This document shows, piece after piece, positions 43,387 to 52,724 of a DNA stretch of 64,000 nt. This DNA comes from Polycyclovorans algicola TG408 (lineage in GTDB: Bacteria > Pseudomonadota > Gammaproteobacteria > Nevskiales > Nevskiaceae), in assembly GCF_000711245.1 (NCBI RefSeq), contig NZ_JOMH01000001.1, forward strand, positions 1 through 64,000, written 5' to 3'. Both the position numbers and the translations under genes were made by a program. The notes under the pieces are model-generated. The model was not told the DNA's origin. It was given only the letters and a program-made list of their open reading frames with translations, and ran no database searches. How positions within the stretch are numbered: the first letter of the stretch is position 1; the number at the start of each line of letters is the position of its first letter.

Positions 43387-44424
43387 TCAGGCCAACTGCC
43401 GCAGAAAATCGATCAACGCGGCGTTGGTTTCGTCAGGCTTTTCCTGCTGAATCCAGTGACCTGAGCCCTTCACGATCAGGTTACCGCGGTAGTCGGGCAT
43501 CACCGAACCCGCCTTTTCGATGGCTTCGCGACCCCATGCGGTGGCGATGTCGAACTCGCCACCGATGAACATCGCCGGCACCGACAGCGGCTTGTGCTGC
43601 TGCCCTTCGAGGAATTCCCAACTGTCCTGAAGGTTGGCGTAGTAGTTCAGCGGGCCGGCAAAGCCCGAGCGCTCAAACTCGTGGGTGAAGAAGTCCAGGT
43701 CGGCCTCGTCGAACCACGCCGGCAAGGTTTCGGGTTGCATCAGGCCATCAATCATGCGGCCGTCGTGTGGAATGCACAGGCCGCCATCGCGAATCGCCGC
43801 GGCCGAGTGCTGCGCCGCAATCATCTGCAACACCGGGGGCGGCGCATCGCCCGACAGGGTGTAGACCACGCCGCGAAGCCAGGCGCGGACATCGCTCTCA
43901 ATCTCGGTGATGACCCGCGTCTTCTCGCCAAAATAGGTCTGGTAGAAATCGCGGCCCGGCCCGGCCAGTTCGGCGTGAAGTTCGTCCGGGCTGCGCTCGC
44001 CAAACGGGCTGCCCGGCAGTGCGACCAGACCGCGCCCGGAAAACGGCACGCTGACCCCCACCACGCCGCGAAACACGTCCGGGCGCATCCATGCACTGGT
44101 CCACGCCACCGGCGCACCCCAGTCGTGGCCCACCACCACGGCCTGCGTTTCACCCAGGGCAGCGACCACCCCTACTGCATCCTCGACCAGACGGTCGATG
44201 CGATAAGCGTCCTGGGCCCAATACTTTGACGACTGGCCATAGCCGCGCTGGTCGATGGCCACGGCGCGATAGCCCGCGTCGGCCAAGGCCCCAAGCTGAT
44301 GCCGCCACGAGTACCAGGACTCGGGAAAGCCGTGCAGCAGCAACACCATCGGGCCTTCGCCCTGGATGACGGCGTGGATACGGCCGCCGTTGACCTGCAG
44401 CAGCCGGGAATGACGTTCACTCAT
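43387..44424 (-). CDS. Epoxide hydrolase-type alpha/beta hydrolase
   Basis: 345 aa from the ATG at 44424. HGFPESWYSWRHQL is the oxyanion motif, VVVGHDWGAPVAW has the Asp nucleophile and GSGHWIQQEKP the histidine, the soluble epoxide hydrolase pattern. Haloalkane dehalogenases share the fold, but the HGxP motif and the cap favour epoxide hydrolase. The ATG overlaps as ATGA the stop of a short upstream frame. It is divergent from the FAH-family gene. Confidence 0.88.
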   Translation of the reverse strand: MSERHSRLLQVNGGRIHAVIQGEGPMVLLLHGFPESWYSWRHQLGALADAGYRAVAIDQRGYGQSSKYWAQDAYRIDRLVEDAVGVVAALGETQAVVVGHDWGAPVAWTSAWMRPDVFRGVVGVSVPFSGRGLVALPGSPFGERSPDELHAELAGPGRDFYQTYFGEKTRVITEIESDVRAWLRGVVYTLSGDAPPPVLQMIAAQHSAAAIRDGGLCIPHDGRMIDGLMQPETLPAWFDEADLDFFTHEFERSGFAGPLNYYANLQDSWEFLEGQQHKPLSVPAMFIGGEFDIATAWGREAIEKAGSVMPDYRGNLIVKGSGHWIQQEKPDETNAALIDFLRQLA

Positions 44425-44687
44425 ACGGGGTGTCCTCTTGTCAGAAAATCGGGGGCGCGGATCAGGCTGGCGCACGCCCTTAGTTTGAACCGCCAGCCCG
44501 CGGCGGTGTGTCGATACATGTGGAAATTTCGGGCGTGGACCACCTCGGTGAGGGGCGCATGACGGGCGGACCCATCATCGGCTTCTTCGTCCTGAGAGTT
44601 GCGGTACGGTTGTCGCAAGCGGGTGTCGGCGATGTTGACCCCATGGTCACTTTGCACAAGCACACCCCACAACACTGCATCGATCAC
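44421..44687 (-). pseudogene. Possible C-terminal remnant of an NTF2/SnoaL-like gene
   Basis: An 88-aa frame ends in a TGA that overlaps the epoxide hydrolase ATG as ATGA, the usual sign of translational coupling. Its last half (VVHARNFHMYRHTAAGWRFKLRACASL) resembles the final strands of NTF2/SnoaL-like proteins. The expected N-terminal part is missing because the divergent FAH gene begins only 28 bp away. It may be a truncated remnant. It could also be chance, so confidence is low. Confidence 0.35.
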
Positions 44688-44714
44688 GGTGCATCAATCT
44701 TACAAGGAGACCCC

Positions 44715-45590
44715 ATGCGACTGGCCCAGCGCCGCGACCCGGACGGCAGCCTTCATCCCGCGCTGATCAACGGCGACCGGGTGTACGACATCACCGCGCA
44801 CCTGCCACACGCCCCGCGCGAGATGATTGACCTGTTGCCCCAGGTCGACGCGCTGAAAGCCGACCTGGAGGCGCTGCTCAAGTGCCCGGCCGATCATCGC
44901 TTGCCCGACATCGCGCTGGCGGCGCCCATCACCCGGCCGGGCAAGATCATGGCGCTGGGCCTGAACTACCGCGACCACATCGCCGAGGCCGGTCTGGCGT
45001 CGCCCGAGGCGCAAACCTGGTTCGCAAAAATGTCCACCGCCGCCAATGGACCGTTCGATGCCGTGGACCTGCCGAAGGTCTCCGACAAGCTCGACTACGA
45101 GGCCGAGCTGGCCTTCGTGATTGGCCGCCGCACCCGCCATGCCGACCGCGAACAGGCGCGCGCGGCGATTGCCGGTTACTGTGTCGCCAACGACGTGAGC
45201 GTCCGCGACTTCCAGTTCCACAGCAGCCAGTTCGTGGTCGGCAAAAGCTTCGACACGCACTGCCCCTTCGGACCGTGGATCGTCACCGCCGACGAAATCG
45301 TCGACCCGCAGACGCTGGGCATCCGCTGCTTCGTCAATGGCGAAGAACGGCAGAACTCCAACACCGCCGGGATGGTGTTCGACGTGTTCGCCATGGTGGT
45401 CTACCTGAGCCAGGCCATGACCCTGGAGCCTGGCGACCTGATTCTGACCGGCACGCCCGCCGGCGTCGGCGCGGTGCGCAAGCCGCGCCTTTACCTGAAG
45501 GCCGGCGACGTGGTGCGGGTCGAGATTGACGAGATCGGCCACATCGAAAATCGCATCGTCCCCGAAACCACCCCCGAGCCCCGCGCATGA
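44715..45590 (+). CDS. Fumarylacetoacetate hydrolase family protein
   Basis: 291 aa. Core FAH-fold sequences are ALGLNYRDHIAEAG, YEAELAFVIGRR, YCVANDVSVRDFQ, GKSFDTHCPFGPWIV and LILTGTPAGVGAVRKP, with the metal-binding acidic residues in the first blocks. Relatives hydrolyse or isomerise ring-cleavage products such as 2-hydroxyhepta-2,4-diene-1,7-dioate or acylpyruvates. The start ATG at 44715 has AAGGAG upstream. It overlaps the FAD monooxygenase by 4 bp (ATGA), so the two probably act in one aromatic or cyclic-compound pathway. Confidence 0.9.
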   Translation: MRLAQRRDPDGSLHPALINGDRVYDITAHLPHAPREMIDLLPQVDALKADLEALLKCPADHRLPDIALAAPITRPGKIMALGLNYRDHIAEAGLASPEAQTWFAKMSTAANGPFDAVDLPKVSDKLDYEAELAFVIGRRTRHADREQARAAIAGYCVANDVSVRDFQFHSSQFVVGKSFDTHCPFGPWIVTADEIVDPQTLGIRCFVNGEERQNSNTAGMVFDVFAMVVYLSQAMTLEPGDLILTGTPAGVGAVRKPRLYLKAGDVVRVEIDEIGHIENRIVPETTPEPRA

Positions 45591-47356
45591 ACACGATTCA
45601 CACCCCGGTCCTGATCTGCGGCGGCGGTGGCGCCGGGCTGAGCCTGTCGATTTTCCTCTCGGCGCATGGCGTCGAATCAATGCTGGTGGAGCGCCACGCC
45701 ACCACCTCGCATCTGCCCAAAGCGCATTATCTGAACCAGCGCACCATGGAGATTTTTCGCGAGCACGGCCTCGCCGACACGGTGACCGCCAGGGGTACGC
45801 CGTTCGAGAACATGGGCTGCGTGGCGTGGATGACCTCGCTGGGCGGCGACGGCCCGGTCGACGGCAAAACGCTCTACAAAATGGATGCCTTCGGCGGCGG
45901 CACGCTGGCGAAAACCTACGACGCCGACAGCCCGGTGCGCTCCGGCAACCTGCCACTGATCCGCCTGGAACCGGTGCTGCGGACCCAGGCCGAGGCCAGC
46001 GATCTGGCCGACCTGCGCTTCAGCCACGAACTGCTGGACTATGTGCAGGATGCCGATGGCGTCACCTCGCGGGTGAAGAACCTCGACAGCGGCGAAGAGT
46101 TCGAAGTGCGCTCGCAGGTGCTGATCGGCGCTGACCGCCACCGCACTGTCGGCCCGCCGCTGGGCATCGAACTGCACGGCCCGACCAATCTGGTCGACAT
46201 GGTCGCCACCCATCTGTCGGCCGATTTTTCCCAGTACATCGACGACGACACGCCACTGATCCGCTGGTTCAGCAATCCCGCCAGCGGGGCGTGGAGCAGC
46301 GGTGCGATGGTCGCCATGGGGCCGACGCACTTCGACCGTCGTTCGGAGGAATGGGTGTTTCACTTCGCCTTTCAGCCGGGCGATCCCGACTTCAACGAGG
46401 CCGACATCGCGCCCAAGATCAAGGCGCTGCTGAAGACGCCCGACGTCGACATCGCCGTGCACAAGGTCAGTCACTGGATCGTCGAATGCGTGCTCGCCAA
46501 CCACTACGGCAAAGACCGCGTATGGGTGATTGGCGACGCCGCACACCGCCATCCGCCGACCACCGGGCTGGGGCTGAACTCGGGCATCCAGGACGCCCAC
46601 AACCTGGCGTGGAAAATCGCCGCCGTGGTCAAGGGCGCGGCCCACCTCGATCTGCTGAAAACCTACGAAGCCGAGCGCCGCCCGGTGGCGGAACGCAACA
46701 CCCAGTGGGCGCTGTTCACCTTCATGAATCACTTCGTCATCGAGCCCGGCTTCGGCATCGTACCGGGCGCGCCGCCCGAGGCGAATATGGCGGCATTCAT
46801 GACACTGCTGGCCGACGGCTGGCAGGGCGACTTCGCCCGCAGACGCATGCACGAAGTGCTCAACACCCAGCGCATCGAGTTTCAGGCGCATGACATCGAA
46901 CTTGGCTTTGCCTACGAGACCGGCGCCGTCATGCCCGATGGCAGTCAGCCGCCGCAGCATGCGCCGATGGGGGATCACTACACGCCCACCACACGCCCCG
47001 GCCACCGCCTGCCGCACGCCTGGCTGACGCGCCGGGACGGACGAAAAATTTCGACGCACGACCTCTGCGGCCGGGGCCAATTCACCGTCTTCATCGGCAC
47101 CCAGGGTCACGCATGGGAAGTGGCGGCGCGCCTGGCCGGCGAACGCTTCGGCGTCAACCTCGTCGTGCACATGATTGGCGATGAAGCGGCGTACCGCGAC
47201 GACGACGGCGACTGGGCGCGGCTGCGCGAGATCGACGCCGACGGCGCCATTGTTGTCCGGCCTGACACCCATGTGGGTTGGCGCTGCAAAGGCCACGTCG
47301 ACAATGCCACGGACCTGCTGTGCGCGGCGATGGCGCGCATGCTCGGCAAGGGCTGA
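45587..47356 (+). CDS. FAD-dependent aromatic-ring monooxygenase (phenol hydroxylase type)
   Basis: 589 aa. The FAD GxGxxG is ICGGGGAGLSLSIFLSAHG and the ribityl-binding motif is VWVIGDAAHRHPPTTGLGLNSGIQDAHNLAWK, as in TfdB/MhpA-like hydroxylases. A C-terminal thioredoxin-like domain (about 480-589) is present, as in phenol hydroxylases. The middle DG fingerprint reads IGADRHRTVG rather than GADGxxSxVR, a notable change at the NADPH/FAD contact. Overlap with the FAH gene implies hydroxylation followed by hydrolysis of a ring-opened product. Confidence 0.88.
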   Translation: MNTIHTPVLICGGGGAGLSLSIFLSAHGVESMLVERHATTSHLPKAHYLNQRTMEIFREHGLADTVTARGTPFENMGCVAWMTSLGGDGPVDGKTLYKMDAFGGGTLAKTYDADSPVRSGNLPLIRLEPVLRTQAEASDLADLRFSHELLDYVQDADGVTSRVKNLDSGEEFEVRSQVLIGADRHRTVGPPLGIELHGPTNLVDMVATHLSADFSQYIDDDTPLIRWFSNPASGAWSSGAMVAMGPTHFDRRSEEWVFHFAFQPGDPDFNEADIAPKIKALLKTPDVDIAVHKVSHWIVECVLANHYGKDRVWVIGDAAHRHPPTTGLGLNSGIQDAHNLAWKIAAVVKGAAHLDLLKTYEAERRPVAERNTQWALFTFMNHFVIEPGFGIVPGAPPEANMAAFMTLLADGWQGDFARRRMHEVLNTQRIEFQAHDIELGFAYETGAVMPDGSQPPQHAPMGDHYTPTTRPGHRLPHAWLTRRDGRKISTHDLCGRGQFTVFIGTQGHAWEVAARLAGERFGVNLVVHMIGDEAAYRDDDGDWARLREIDADGAIVVRPDTHVGWRCKGHVDNATDLLCAAMARMLGKG

Positions 47357-47538
47357 GCGCGCCGCAAGCTTGATGGTCTCGCCTGCAGTTGACGGACTCG
47401 CGGCGGTTGCTGCCGACCATCACGGGAAGATCCGCAGCACCCCTTTCAACGCCTCAATGCGATGGACGTCTCGCATCCGGAGCGCCCGTGCGGATCGGTC
47501 ACGGTCCGTGAGGACTCACAACGGGCGGGCGTCGCGCG

Positions 47539-49512
47539 TCACAGCGCCAGGCCGGTGTGGTAGCCCTCGGCAATCGCCGCCTCGATGAAGCGCGGGCTGA
47601 GGGCATCGCCAATTGAGTGCACGGCGGCGACGTCATCGCCCAGGGCATCGCGCAGTTCGCTGTTGGGTTGGTTGAAGCCGACCAGCACCAGCGTATCGGC
47701 CGGCACGGTCTGCGGCGCCGCGTCCTGGGCGGGGTCGAACAGGGTGGCGCTGCGGGCCTCCACGCGCGCCAGGGTGGCACGCGTATAGGCCGTGAAGCGC
47801 CCGGTGCGGTGCAGGCGGGCATAGGCCGGCCCGGCCCGGAAGCAGGCATCCATCAACGGTGCGAACGCCGCGTGACGGGTCACGTAGCTGACGTGCAGCC
47901 CGCGCTGGATGAGGTATTCCGCAACGGCAATGCCCTCGTAATGCCCGACATCGTCGAGCACCACCGCACTGTCGCCCAGTTGCTCGCGGGGCAGTGACAG
48001 CACGTCTTCGGACGACAGCACCGTGCGCTGCGCCAGCCCTTCGATGTGCAGCCCGGGGCGATGTCGCTGGCCGCCATCCAGGCGTGCACGCGCGCCGGTG
48101 GCGATGACCACCGCATCGGGCGCCGCACGCCGCACGTCGTCGGCGTCCACGTACTGGCCGGTCTGCACCTCAACACCTAGGCGGCGCAGTTCGGCCTCCT
48201 GCCAGAAGGTGATGTCGCCAAACGACGCCATCTTCGGCGCATGACGGGCCGCAAAGCGCACCGTGCCGCCCAACTGGGGGCGTGCCTCGAACAGCGTGAC
48301 GCGATGGCCCCGCAACGCCGCCACGCGGGCGGCTTCCATCCCCGCGACGCCGCCGCCAATCACCATGACCGTGCGCGGCGTGTCGGCCTGGGTCGGCTCG
48401 GGCACGGTGGATTCCAGGTTGGCACGCGGGTTGACCGCGCAGAACGGTTCGCCCGGCGGCAGAAACAGCCCGCCGATGCAGCGTTGGTTGCAGGCGATGC
48501 ACGGACGAATCTCGTCCACCCGGTTCTCGCGCGTCTTGCGCACGATGTGGGGATCGGCGAGGTGGGCCCGCACCATGCCCACCAGATCGGCCTGGCCGAG
48601 CCGCACCGCCTGATCCACTTCTTCCACCGTGCGGAAACGGCCGGTGACCAGCACCGGCAGCGTCACCTGCGACTTCACGTCACCGTTGTAGGGCAGTTGG
48701 TATCCGGACGGCTCGTGCATCGGCGCCGCCATCATCTCGGGCGCGCTGTACTCGCCCACGGTGAGGTTGAGGTAATCGACCAGGCCGTCGGCCTCGATCA
48801 TCGCCACCACCTGCATCATCTCGTCGAGCTCGACCAGGCCGGGCCGTGTTTCGGGGCCCATCCGCACGCCGACCACAAAACCCTTGGGCACGGCCGCACG
48901 AATGGCGCGCAGCACCTCCAGCAGAAAGCGCGCGCGGTTGGCCAGCGTGCCGCCGTAGTCATCCTCGCGATGATTGATGGCGGTGGCCAGAAACTGTCGC
49001 AGCAGATAGCCGTGCCCGGCGTGCACCTCGCAGCCATCAAGCCCGGCATGGGCCACCCGAACGGCCGCGTCGCGATAGGCGGCCACGATCTCGTTGATCT
49101 GCGCGGTGCTCATGGCGATGGCCTGCACACCCACCATCACCCCCGGCGTGGTGGACGCCGACCACGGCGGCGAGCCGTTGGCCGTGAACCCGTTATGCCC
49201 GCCGTGCCAGAGCTGCACGATGGCTTTCATGGGGTACGGGGCCATGCGCTCGGCGAACTGTTGCAAGCCCGGCACCGACGCGTCATCCCAAACCGCCAGC
49301 CCGTTGGGGTGCAGCATCGACGACCAATGAATGGCGGCGCCACCGGTGATGCTCAGCCCCACGCCGCCGCGGGCTGCCTCTTCATGCGCGGCGATGAAGC
49401 GCTCGCCCACCCGTCCGCCCGGCGTGTTGTTGGCGGTGTGTGCCGGCCGGAAGATGCGGTTGGGAACGGTGATGCCGCCAATGCGAATCGGCGAAAAGGC
49501 CTGCTCAAACAT
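47539..49512 (-). CDS. Old-yellow-enzyme / 2,4-dienoyl-CoA reductase-like flavo-iron-sulfur protein
   Basis: 657 aa. The N-terminal OYE-type FMN barrel has GGAAIHWSS, VQLWHGGHN, EVHAGHGYLLRQFL and a Cys cluster CIACNQRCIGGLFLPPGEPFC for [4Fe-4S]. The C-terminal part has the dinucleotide folds VMVIGGGVAGMEAARVAALRGH and SAVVLDDVGHYEGIAVAEYL. This matches the FadH/trimethylamine dehydrogenase family (2-enoate or enone reductases). The ATG at 49512 has GAGGAG upstream. It is divergent from a small NTF2-like gene across a palindrome-rich promoter. Confidence 0.9.
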   Translation of the reverse strand: MFEQAFSPIRIGGITVPNRIFRPAHTANNTPGGRVGERFIAAHEEAARGGVGLSITGGAAIHWSSMLHPNGLAVWDDASVPGLQQFAERMAPYPMKAIVQLWHGGHNGFTANGSPPWSASTTPGVMVGVQAIAMSTAQINEIVAAYRDAAVRVAHAGLDGCEVHAGHGYLLRQFLATAINHREDDYGGTLANRARFLLEVLRAIRAAVPKGFVVGVRMGPETRPGLVELDEMMQVVAMIEADGLVDYLNLTVGEYSAPEMMAAPMHEPSGYQLPYNGDVKSQVTLPVLVTGRFRTVEEVDQAVRLGQADLVGMVRAHLADPHIVRKTRENRVDEIRPCIACNQRCIGGLFLPPGEPFCAVNPRANLESTVPEPTQADTPRTVMVIGGGVAGMEAARVAALRGHRVTLFEARPQLGGTVRFAARHAPKMASFGDITFWQEAELRRLGVEVQTGQYVDADDVRRAAPDAVVIATGARARLDGGQRHRPGLHIEGLAQRTVLSSEDVLSLPREQLGDSAVVLDDVGHYEGIAVAEYLIQRGLHVSYVTRHAAFAPLMDACFRAGPAYARLHRTGRFTAYTRATLARVEARSATLFDPAQDAAPQTVPADTLVLVGFNQPNSELRDALGDDVAAVHSIGDALSPRFIEAAIAEGYHTGLAL

Positions 49513-49629
49513 GCGTTGTTTCTCCTCGGGCAATGGGGTGGCGTCTTCTAGGGACGCTCATTGACGATGGCGATGTTGCCGCCGGACGGTGACGGCCCGG
49601 TGCGGCGTTATTGCGTTACCCATTTTTTT

Positions 49630-49666
49630 ACCATATGGTCAGAAATTGCAATGCTGCGCGTTGCAA
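49630..49666. promoter_or_regulatory. Palindromic operator candidates between divergent genes
   Basis: ACCATATGGT (49630-49639) is a perfect 10-bp palindrome. TTGCAA occurs at 49646-49651 and 49661-49666, 15 bp apart start to start. They lie in the 194-bp region between the reductase (minus) and NTF2-like (plus) genes. A dimeric regulator of the TetR, MarR or GntR kind could bind. No regulator gene adjoins and the binder is unknown. Confidence 0.45.
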
Positions 49667-49706
49667 GCCCAACCACAAACCAAAAAATCATCGAGAGGAG
49701 CCCGCC

Positions 49707-50117
49707 ATGAACCCAACCCGAGCCGTCGCCCAGCGCTACATGGACTTGCTGTGCACGCAGAAATTTTCAGAGGCGTTCGACATGCTGTCGGCGCAGGCGC
49801 AGTACCGCATCATTGGCACCACCGCCGTGTCGGCACCCATGATCGGGCGCGACACGGTGAAGGCGACCCTGGTCCCGGCCTTGCTGAGCTTTCAGAAGCC
49901 CCCGGAACTGACCTGCCACGAAATCATTGTTGAACACGACCGCGCCGTGTGTCTGGCCTCGGGCGAAGGCGTGGGCCCCAGCGGCCTGCCCTACGCACAG
50001 CCGCACTACGCCATGGTGCTGGGCATCGAAAACGACGAGATCGTTGACGCGATCGAGTTTGCCGACACCGTGGCCGTTGAAGTCAGCCTGCTGGGCAACA
50101 AGCTGGTCCCGGCCTGA
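49707..50117 (+). CDS. NTF2/SnoaL-like protein
   Basis: 136 aa. The helix-rich N-terminus (AVAQRYMDLLCTQKFSEAFDML) followed by strands AQYRIIGTTAVSAPMIGRD, LTCHEIIVEHDRAVCLASGEG and HYAMVLGIENDEIVDAIEFADT has the conserved order of the NTF2/SnoaL fold, used by isomerases, cyclases and many proteins of unknown function. The ATG has GAGGAG six bases upstream. Likely co-regulated with the divergent reductase. Confidence 0.8.
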   Translation: MNPTRAVAQRYMDLLCTQKFSEAFDMLSAQAQYRIIGTTAVSAPMIGRDTVKATLVPALLSFQKPPELTCHEIIVEHDRAVCLASGEGVGPSGLPYAQPHYAMVLGIENDEIVDAIEFADTVAVEVSLLGNKLVPA

Positions 50118-50145
50118 GGCGGCAAGACGCAGCCGAGCCCGCCGC

Positions 50146-51117
50146 TCAGCCCTTGCCGCGCCGAAACTTCGCGGGTTTGGGCGTGAGGTGGTCGCGATAC
50201 GCCGCCATGCGCTCGGGCGTGACGGCGCTGATCACCGCGCAACCCGGTTCGTTGCGATGCTGGCAGTCGCTGAAGCGGCAGGTCTCGGTGAGGGCGCGAA
50301 TGTCGGCGAAGTCGTCAGCAACCTGTTCTTCGACCAGTTTGAGTTCGCGCATGCCGGGGGTGTCGATCAGGCAGGCGCCGCCGGGCAGTTGCCGCAGAAA
50401 CCGTGCGGTGGTGGTGTGGCGCCCCAGGTCATCGGTGGTCTGCGTCTCGGCGGTGCGTTGCACTTCGGCGCCCAGCAGGGTGTTCATCAGGCTGGACTTG
50501 CCCACACCCGACGAGCCCAGCAGCGCCAGCGTATGACCGGGCTGCAGGTAGGCGGTCAGCAATTCGCGCGTCGCAGGTTTGCGCGGGTCCATGAGCAGCA
50601 CCGGCGTGTCCAGCCCGGCTTGCTGCTGAATGGTGGCGCGTTGCGACGCGGCATCCGCCACACGGTCGGCCTTGGTCAGGGCGATGACCACCCGCACGCC
50701 GCTGGCCTCGGTCATCTGCTGGTAGCGCGCGAGGCGCTCGGGCTTGTAGTCGCCGTCGAGGCCCATCACCAACAAGGCGGTGTCGACATTGGCCACCAGC
50801 CGCTGACGGCGCCCGTCTTCACGGCTGCGTTCCAGCAGGCTGAAACGCGGAAGACACTGCACCAGCCAGTGCCCTTCCGCCGTGAACATGGCCCAGTCAC
50901 CGACGGCAATGCCGTCACCCTCGGCATTCATCTGCTTCAGCAACGCGGGCTGGGTGCGGGCGGCGTGCTCACCAAACGCGCCACTGACACGGTACTCGCT
51001 GCGGTGCTGCTCAATGACCCGTACCGGCACGGTATTGGACGATGCATCGACCATGGATGCGGCCAGCGTGTCGTTCCAGCCCAGACGGGTCAGGGCGGCA
51101 AAGTCAGCGGGGGTCAT
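50146..51117 (-). CDS. rsgA: Ribosome small subunit-dependent GTPase A
   Basis: 323 aa from the ATG at 51117. The circularly permuted GTPase order is clear: G4 ALTKADRV precedes the P-loop LLGSSGVGKSSLMN and then G3 DTPGMREL. An N-terminal OB fold and the C-terminal zinc knuckle with FSDCQHRNEPGC complete the family plan. It helps mature the 30S subunit. The usual neighbour orn is not seen. Confidence 0.95.
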   Translation of the reverse strand: MTPADFAALTRLGWNDTLAASMVDASSNTVPVRVIEQHRSEYRVSGAFGEHAARTQPALLKQMNAEGDGIAVGDWAMFTAEGHWLVQCLPRFSLLERSREDGRRQRLVANVDTALLVMGLDGDYKPERLARYQQMTEASGVRVVIALTKADRVADAASQRATIQQQAGLDTPVLLMDPRKPATRELLTAYLQPGHTLALLGSSGVGKSSLMNTLLGAEVQRTAETQTTDDLGRHTTTARFLRQLPGGACLIDTPGMRELKLVEEQVADDFADIRALTETCRFSDCQHRNEPGCAVISAVTPERMAAYRDHLTPKPAKFRRGKG

Positions 51118-51234
51118 GCGGCATGGCGTGGGGCTTTGAGGGATGCAGGCGCTCAGACTAACCGACCCACAGACGCCGCAGCACGCCGTCACCGTCCGGT
51201 TGGGCGTGCACGGTCCGCGGCTGGAGCGTGGGGC

Positions 51235-51372
51235 GTAGGGGGGATAGAGCAACGCGAAATCCACCGCTTGAGGTCATGAACCTGCCGGGCGGAGGTCAGG
51301 CTTTTTGGCTGGACCGTTTGTGGGTGTGGCCGCGTTTGTCTGGTGGGTTTCGCTGCGCTCTACACACCCTAC
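51235..51372. repeat. Palindromic repeat copy 1 (138 bp)
   Basis: About 31-bp imperfect inverted ends (GGATAGAGCAACGCGAAATC at the left against GGTTTCGCTGCGCTCTAC at the right) bound a 70-bp centre. A second copy follows with an offset of 194 bp and near identity over 131 bp. Sequences of the type GTAGGGTGGGT...GCGAAACCCACC are widespread non-autonomous repeats in proteobacterial genomes. No protein is encoded. Confidence 0.75.
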
Positions 51373-51428
51373 GACCGAAGTCGATGCCTTGTTCTTGAAA
51401 GTGAAGCACTGCACCACGCGCGTGCGGC

Positions 51429-51557
51429 GTAGGGTGGATAGAGCAACGCGAAATCCACCGCTTGGGGTCATGAACCTGCCGGGCGGAGGTCAGGCTTTTT
51501 GGCTGGGCCGTTTGTGGGTGTGGCCGCGTTTGTCTGGTGGGTTTCGCTGCGCTCTAC
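51429..51557. repeat. Palindromic repeat copy 2, right end lost at the IS110 border
   Basis: This copy matches copy 1 from GTAGGG through CGCTGCGCTCTACCC, then departs. Where copy 1 continues CACCCTAC, copy 2 changes to unrelated sequence leading to the IS110 transposase gene. The break marks the probable left border of the insertion sequence, or a deletion. Between the copies (51373-51428) is a unique 56-bp stretch. Confidence 0.65.
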
Positions 51558-52715
<1,158 letters not shown>

Positions 52716-52724
52716 GTCACCGGC

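Noticed and set aside
51235-51557. CRISPR array
   Set aside because: Only two copies of a 131-138 bp palindromic unit with one 56-bp interval; no cas genes.
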